This document shows, piece after piece, positions 59,095 to 64,000 of a stretch of DNA of 64,000 bases. Under the pieces are notes generated by a model that was given only the letters and a program-made list of their open reading frames with translations, did no database searches and was not told where the DNA came from. Numbering within the stretch: position 1 is the first letter of the stretch; each line of letters opens with the position of its first letter. The position numbers and the translations under genes are program-made. This stretch comes from Artemia franciscana (taxonomy: Eukaryota > Arthropoda > Branchiopoda > Anostraca > Artemiidae): contig NC_088866.1 of NCBI RefSeq assembly GCF_032884065.1, forward strand, positions 48,395,490 to 48,459,489. Direction: 5' to 3'.

Positions 59095-60755
59095 TTTTTG
59101 TCAGGATTGAATTTTCCACAGGATATTTCTGTGGGGTGGGGATTTCTTCCATGGAGGCGGAGCCATAAATGTCCCGGGTAAATTTTTGTCAGGATTGAAT
59201 TTTCCACAGGATATTTCTGTGGGGTGGGGATTTCTTCCATGGAGGCGGAGCCAGATATCCTGGCGCTATTTAAAAAACAGAAATTGAAAAACAGATATCC
59301 TGGCGCTATTTAAAAAACAGAAATTGAATAAAAAAGACAAGTTTTTTTCAACTGAAAGCAAAGACCAACATTAAAATTTAAAGCAAACAGAAATTATTAT
59401 GAATATGAGGGGGGTTGCTCCCTCCTCAACACCTCATTCTTTACGCTAAAGTTAAAATTTTCTTCCAAATCTTTTAAAACTACTCCTGAAACACAAGGAT
59501 CGTTTAATTAGAACAATAAGTAACTGTTTTGAAAGTGCCAAAAAACTTTAGCGTGATAAGTCAGGTATTGAGGAGGGGGCAACTCCCCTCATATTCGTAA
59601 TAATTCCTGTTCGTTTTAAGTTTTAATTTTGCTCCATAATTTCAGAAACAACTTGTCTCTTTTATTTAATGTCATAAAAGATCGCTAATGAAAAAACCTT
59701 GTCTGTGTATTACGTATGTGCAATTTCGGGCTACCGAATATTGCGCTCCATTGGCAATCAAGGGGTTTAAGCCACAGAGGCAGACCCAGAAATGCCTTGC
59801 GATGAAAGTACCAGACAGATGTATGTAACCTGCACACGTCAATCTAACCTCCTCGGTAGAACATACAGGCACTAGGAACTCAATGGGAAGATCGGGGGCT
59901 CCTTCTCAATGTTACTTTAAAATGGGATCGAAACGGGATGATAGTATCGAACCAGTGGTCCTAGAAGATCTCATAAGATGTGAGATGTTAAGGATAAATG
60001 TCCCGGGTAAATTTTTTTCAGGATTGAATTTTCCACAGGATATTTCTGTGGGGTGGGGATTTCTTCCATGGAGGCGGAGCCAGATATCCTGGCGCTATTT
60101 AAAAAACAGAAATTGAAAAACAGATATCCTGGCGCTATTTAAAAAACAGAAATTGAATAAAAAAGACAAGTTTTTTTCAACTGAAAGCAAAGACCAACAT
60201 TAAAATTTAAAGCAAACAGAAATTATTATGAATATGAGGGGGGTTGCTCCCTCCTCAACACCTCATTCTTTACGCTAAAGTTAAAATTTTCTTCCAAATC
60301 TTTTAAAACTACTCCTGAAACACAAGGATCGTTTAATTAGAACAATAAGTAACTGTTTTGAAAGTGCCAAAAAACTTTAGCGTGATAAGTCAGGTATTGA
60401 GGAGGGGGCAACTCCCCTCATATTCCTAATAATTCCTGTTCGTTTTAAGTTTTAATTTTGCTCCATAATTTCAGTTGAAACAACTTCTCTCTTTTATTTA
60501 ATGTCATAAAAGATCGCTAATGAAAAAACCTTGTCTGTGTATTACGTATGTGCAATTTCGGGCTACCGAATAGTGCGCTCCATTGGCAATCAAGGGGTTT
60601 AAGCCACAGAGGCAGACCCAGGAATGCCTTGCGATGAAAGTACCAGACAGATGTATGTAACCTGCACACGTCAATCTAACCTCCTCGGTAGAACATACAG
60701 GCACTAGGAACCCAATGGGAAGATCGGGGGCTACTTCTCAATGTTACTTTAAAAA
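59095..60755. repeat. Tandem duplication of ~829 bp
   Basis: CCAGATATCCTGGCGCTATT occurs at 59,251 and again at 60,080, offset 829. The match extends from AAATGTCCCGGGTAAATTTT through the foldback to the GGCACTAGGAAC...AAGATCGGGGGCT end. The first unit is preceded by a further ~75-bp partial repeat of GTAAATTTTTGTCAGGATTG. Only one unit exists in the left arm of the inverted repeat. Confidence 0.92.
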
Positions 60756-62854
60756 AAAATTCCTCGAAATAAGTTTTTCAAAGAAAACTAAAAGGCTCCA
60801 GTAAGCCAAAAATGAGCAGCAATAAAGTCAAATAATCTTCCAAGCGTAAAACTACCACAAATCACAATCAATAAACAAATGAAATTCAAAACGAATAGAA
60901 ATTCTAATAAATAATCAGGGCAAATTCAAAAGAAGCTGGAACTAACATGAGTAGGACTGACAATCCCCGTGCCTTCTGAAGACCAGAACATAATTTGCAC
61001 TTTAGTGAAAAAAAATACATATTAAATGTTTGTACTTTCTTAACTTTAATAAGTCAAAAACTATTAAGACTTTAAGGAATAAACATCAGTATAGCACTTG
61101 TACCAGTAGTGTTAAAATGTTGCCTAGTGTTAAAATTACCAGTAGTGTTAAAATATTATCAGAAGTGTTAAAATTCTAACACTATATTAAAACATAGTGT
61201 TAAAAGTTTTGATCAGTTGAACATCCTCTTCATGAAATGCTTGAAGTTTCAACTTAATACAATTATACAATGCAATGACATTACCAATATACCCTTCGAT
61301 AACCCGCATATTCATACACTTCTTGAAATTATCATCTTAATACCTTAAACCTTACAAGTAGTTGCTGTAAAAGTAGCAGTTGTATTAGTAGCAGTAGTAG
61401 CAGTTGTAGCAGCAGTAGCATGTTCATATCGCCTTTTGATCAGTTGAACATTCCACTTATGATACCCCTGAAGTATCACCTTGATTCGGTAAGCTGTTCC
61501 AAACATATTGCCGATGCACCCTTTTAACCCTTTTTTTTATGTCTTTTTCATCTTAGTTCTCTTAGCCTTACAAGTAGTTGCAATTAAAGTATTAGTTTGA
61601 TTTGTTAAGTTGCAGTAGTAGTAGTAGTAGTAATAGTAGCAGTGAAAGTAGTATTAGTAGTAGCATGCACATATTACTTTTTGGTCTTGTGATCTTCCTG
61701 CTTAAGCACTCTCTAACAGTTCCAACTTAATACCCAAAAATATTTTGGAGCCACAGCCTTTTGACAATCTGCCTGCGCATATTGTGTTTTGGTTTAGTTC
61801 AAATATTCTCTCAATTTTCTGTCAGATTTTCACTTTCATACGCTTAGCCATAATAGTTCTAGTATCATAGCAGTAGTGTTAGCAGTATGAGCAGTTGTAG
61901 CAGTAAAAGGGTTGTGTTATTAGTAGTAGCAGTGACAATAGTAGCAGCAGTATTAATAGCAGCTGTAGCAGGTAAATGTTGCCTTTTAGTCGGGTGAACA
62001 TCTCACTTATTATGCCCCAAAACTTTCAGAACTTGGTTGACTAAACCCTGGCTTTGGTGACTAAACCATGGCTCACACAATGGGATGCAGCAGGTGTTCT
62101 GTAGCCCTCTCATCACTGACTGGCACACACTAGATTCGTCCATATCGCTAGCAAGTTCGATTTAAGGTAATAGCAGTAGTGGTAGCAGTAGGAAAAGCAG
62201 TAGCAGTATTAATCTCATATTAGTAGTACTAGTAATAGTAGTTGCAGCAGTAATAATAGCAGTAGTAGCACGCATATATTGCCTTTGGAGCAGTTGAACA
62301 TCCCCTTCATGATGTCTGGGACTTTGGTCTTGGCATGGTAAGCTGTTCAAAAAATATTGCTGGAATGCCATTCATATAATCTGTATGTATATACTATTCT
62401 ATGATTTAGTTCTTTCCCCTCAATATTTGATTTAGTTTCGTTCGTCTCAACATTTCCTCAGATGTTTTTCCAATATCATCGGATTTGGCAGTACTTGCTA
62501 CAAAAGCAGTAGTTTTAGTGGTAGTATTAGTACTAGTGGTGGTAGCAATTGTAGTTGTAGAAGTAGTAGCGTGCAAATAGTACCGTTTTGGTCAATTGAT
62601 CATTTCCCTTATCATCTCCTAAAAGTTCCAAGCTAATAAGCTCAGTCATTCTTGAGTTACCCCCTTTTGATAAGCCATTTGCACATATCGTGTTTTGATT
62701 TAGTTCAACACTCCCCTCAGCATTATCCGAAAGGCTCACCCGAATTCTCTTCGTCTTTTTGTGAAGTAAAAGTCAAGCATATCCACTTTTCTCAGTAGCA
62801 TACTGTGTGTAAACAGTGGATGAATTGCCTAACTTTCAGGCCTCTTCCCAAGGG
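59930..62854 (-). repeat. Right arm of giant inverted repeat
   Basis: Reverse complement of 53,716-57,090. The mirrored (AGT/AGC)n-rich tracts lie at 61,375-61,425, 61,610-61,665, 61,870-61,970, 62,165-62,275 and 62,500-62,570. Long blocks match with scattered substitutions and indels, so the arms are related but not identical. Confidence 0.92.
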
Positions 62855-62859
62855 GAGTG

Positions 62860-64000
62860 TGTCTGTTTGTGTGTGTGTGTGTGGGGAGGGGGTAGAAATC
62901 TCTAAAGACATAATTACTGGGCCTTTCAACTATGCTGAACAAAATGGCTACCTCAAAATTTTGATTAGATCGTTTTGGCGAAACGATGGTCGTATTGTGT
63001 GTCTTGTTGCCCTCCAGTCATTTTTGACTCATAAAAAGAGCACAAGAATTTTAAATTTGGATGAAAACCTTATATGCCCTTGGGGCATAACTTATAAACC
63101 TTGTTACTGGGCTCTGGAAGATTGTGTCAACCCTGGAGGTAGTGTTATATGACCTTAGGACTATTTTTAACAAAATGGCTATCCCAAAATTTCAATGAGA
63201 TATATTTTTGGAAAGGGGGACATGGCGGGGGAGGGGTAGGTGCTTGTTGCCCTCATGTTTGACTCTTAAAATGGAAATTGTAACTTTTATTTTCATGCAA
63301 ATGAGACTCCTTCAAATTTTATACAACCCATAAAATTAAAATGGCTATCATATCCACCATATGGAATAAAGTGGCTATCTCGAAATTGTGATTGGACGCA
63401 TTTGGGGAAAAGAGGGCGTGTTGCGAGAGGTAGTTGCCGTCTGATCAAATTTGACTCTAAAATAAGAAAACATGATCATCAATTTCAGATCAAATTAGCC
63501 AACTTTAAAGTTTCCATGAAAACCTTCCCCTCCTATAAAACCATAAATGTCCCCCGGGCTTAATTTACAACCCTTGCCTCATGACTCTAGGGGCTTTTGT
63601 CAACTCTGGAGGCATTTTTATATGCTCTTTGGACTATTTGAAACAAAATGGATGTCTCAAAGTTTCGATTGGTTTCATTTGGGGAAAATAGGATTAGGAG
63701 GTAGGCTAGTTTCCCTCTGATCATTTTAGAATCTCAGAAAGGGCACTAGAATTTCTGATTTGCAATCAAACGAGACCTCTCCGAAGTTTGTACAACCACC
63801 CGTCCATAAAATCTTTTATGTTAACAATGGACAGCTAGCATAACTTATAATCCTTGCCCTGAAGACCTGGGGTGGTTGACACCCCCAAAGACGTCATTAT
63901 TAGACCTTTCAACTATGCTGAATACAGTCGCTACCTAATAATTTTGATATGATGTGTTCGGAGAAATGATGGAGGAAGCTGGTTGCCCTCCAATTACTTT
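62860..64000 (-). repeat. Family A-like repeat, reverse orientation, internally repeated
   Basis: Phrases equivalent to the family A body in reverse (GCCCTCCAGTCATTTTTGACTC near 63,009; GCCCTCATGTTTGACTC near 63,249; TCATTTTAGAATCTCAGAAAGG near 63,720; GCCCTCCAATTAC at the window end) recur every 185-300 bp with AACAAAATGGCTA-type phrases between. It runs off the window. A 115-aa plus ORF at 62,805-63,152 lies within it and is not supported as a gene. Confidence 0.6.

Overview
The window looks like a repeat-rich, AT-rich invertebrate nuclear chromosome. The evidence is animal-type transposable elements (Ty3/mag-like, CR1-like and PIF/Harbinger with a MADF partner gene), long (AT)n tracts, spliceosomal introns and no bacterial-style gene packing. 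A crustacean, perhaps brine-shrimp-like, is my guess from general repeat texture only. I found no convincing host protein-coding gene, tRNA or rRNA. Nearly everything identifiable is mobile or repetitive DNA at different stages of decay.

Layout. 1-12.4 kb: two long copies of a 'foldback' family (A; 1.04-2.79 and 10.5-12.06 kb), one 'head-satellite-tail' element (S1; 2.98-5.15 kb), C-rich low-complexity DNA and an (AT)n tract. 12.8-14.6 kb: S2. 15.2-15.4 kb: an isolated 45-bp-arm palindrome. 18.12-22.49 kb: a complete, apparently very young Ty3-type LTR retrotransposon on the minus strand, with identical 161-bp LTRs, a 5-bp target duplication and one open 1,338-aa gag-pol frame. 24.1-26.0 kb: S3. 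26.8-29.4 kb: relics of a CR1/L2-like LINE and possibly a hAT-like transposase. 30.0-33.63 kb: a decayed CR1-like LINE followed by a second 5'-truncated copy, both on the minus strand.

34-48 kb is a nest of elements. An RTE-type LINE fragment is split just after its FADD motif by a 5.0-kb PIF/Harbinger transposon (37,208-42,222; TTA target duplication, 14-bp matched terminal repeats, transposase on plus, MADF-type gene on minus). The transposase intron in turn carries a member of a ~626-bp MITE family (M). Other M copies lie at 34.7, 35.4 and 47.1 kb, two of them with 8-bp target duplications.

48-64 kb: a degenerate ~125-bp phrase array (49.76-51.85 kb), another family A copy, and then a giant inverted repeat (about 53.72-57.09 versus 59.93-62.85 kb). 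The inverted repeat carries (ACT)n-rich arrays and family A foldbacks, and an extra ~829-bp tandem duplication is present on one side. The window ends in reverse-oriented family A-like DNA.

The elements interact by insertion rather than as a pathway. The order can be read from who interrupts whom: MITE into MITE, MITE in the Harbinger intron, Harbinger into LINE, Ty3 into an older dispersed repeat whose unoccupied relative survives at 33.8 kb.
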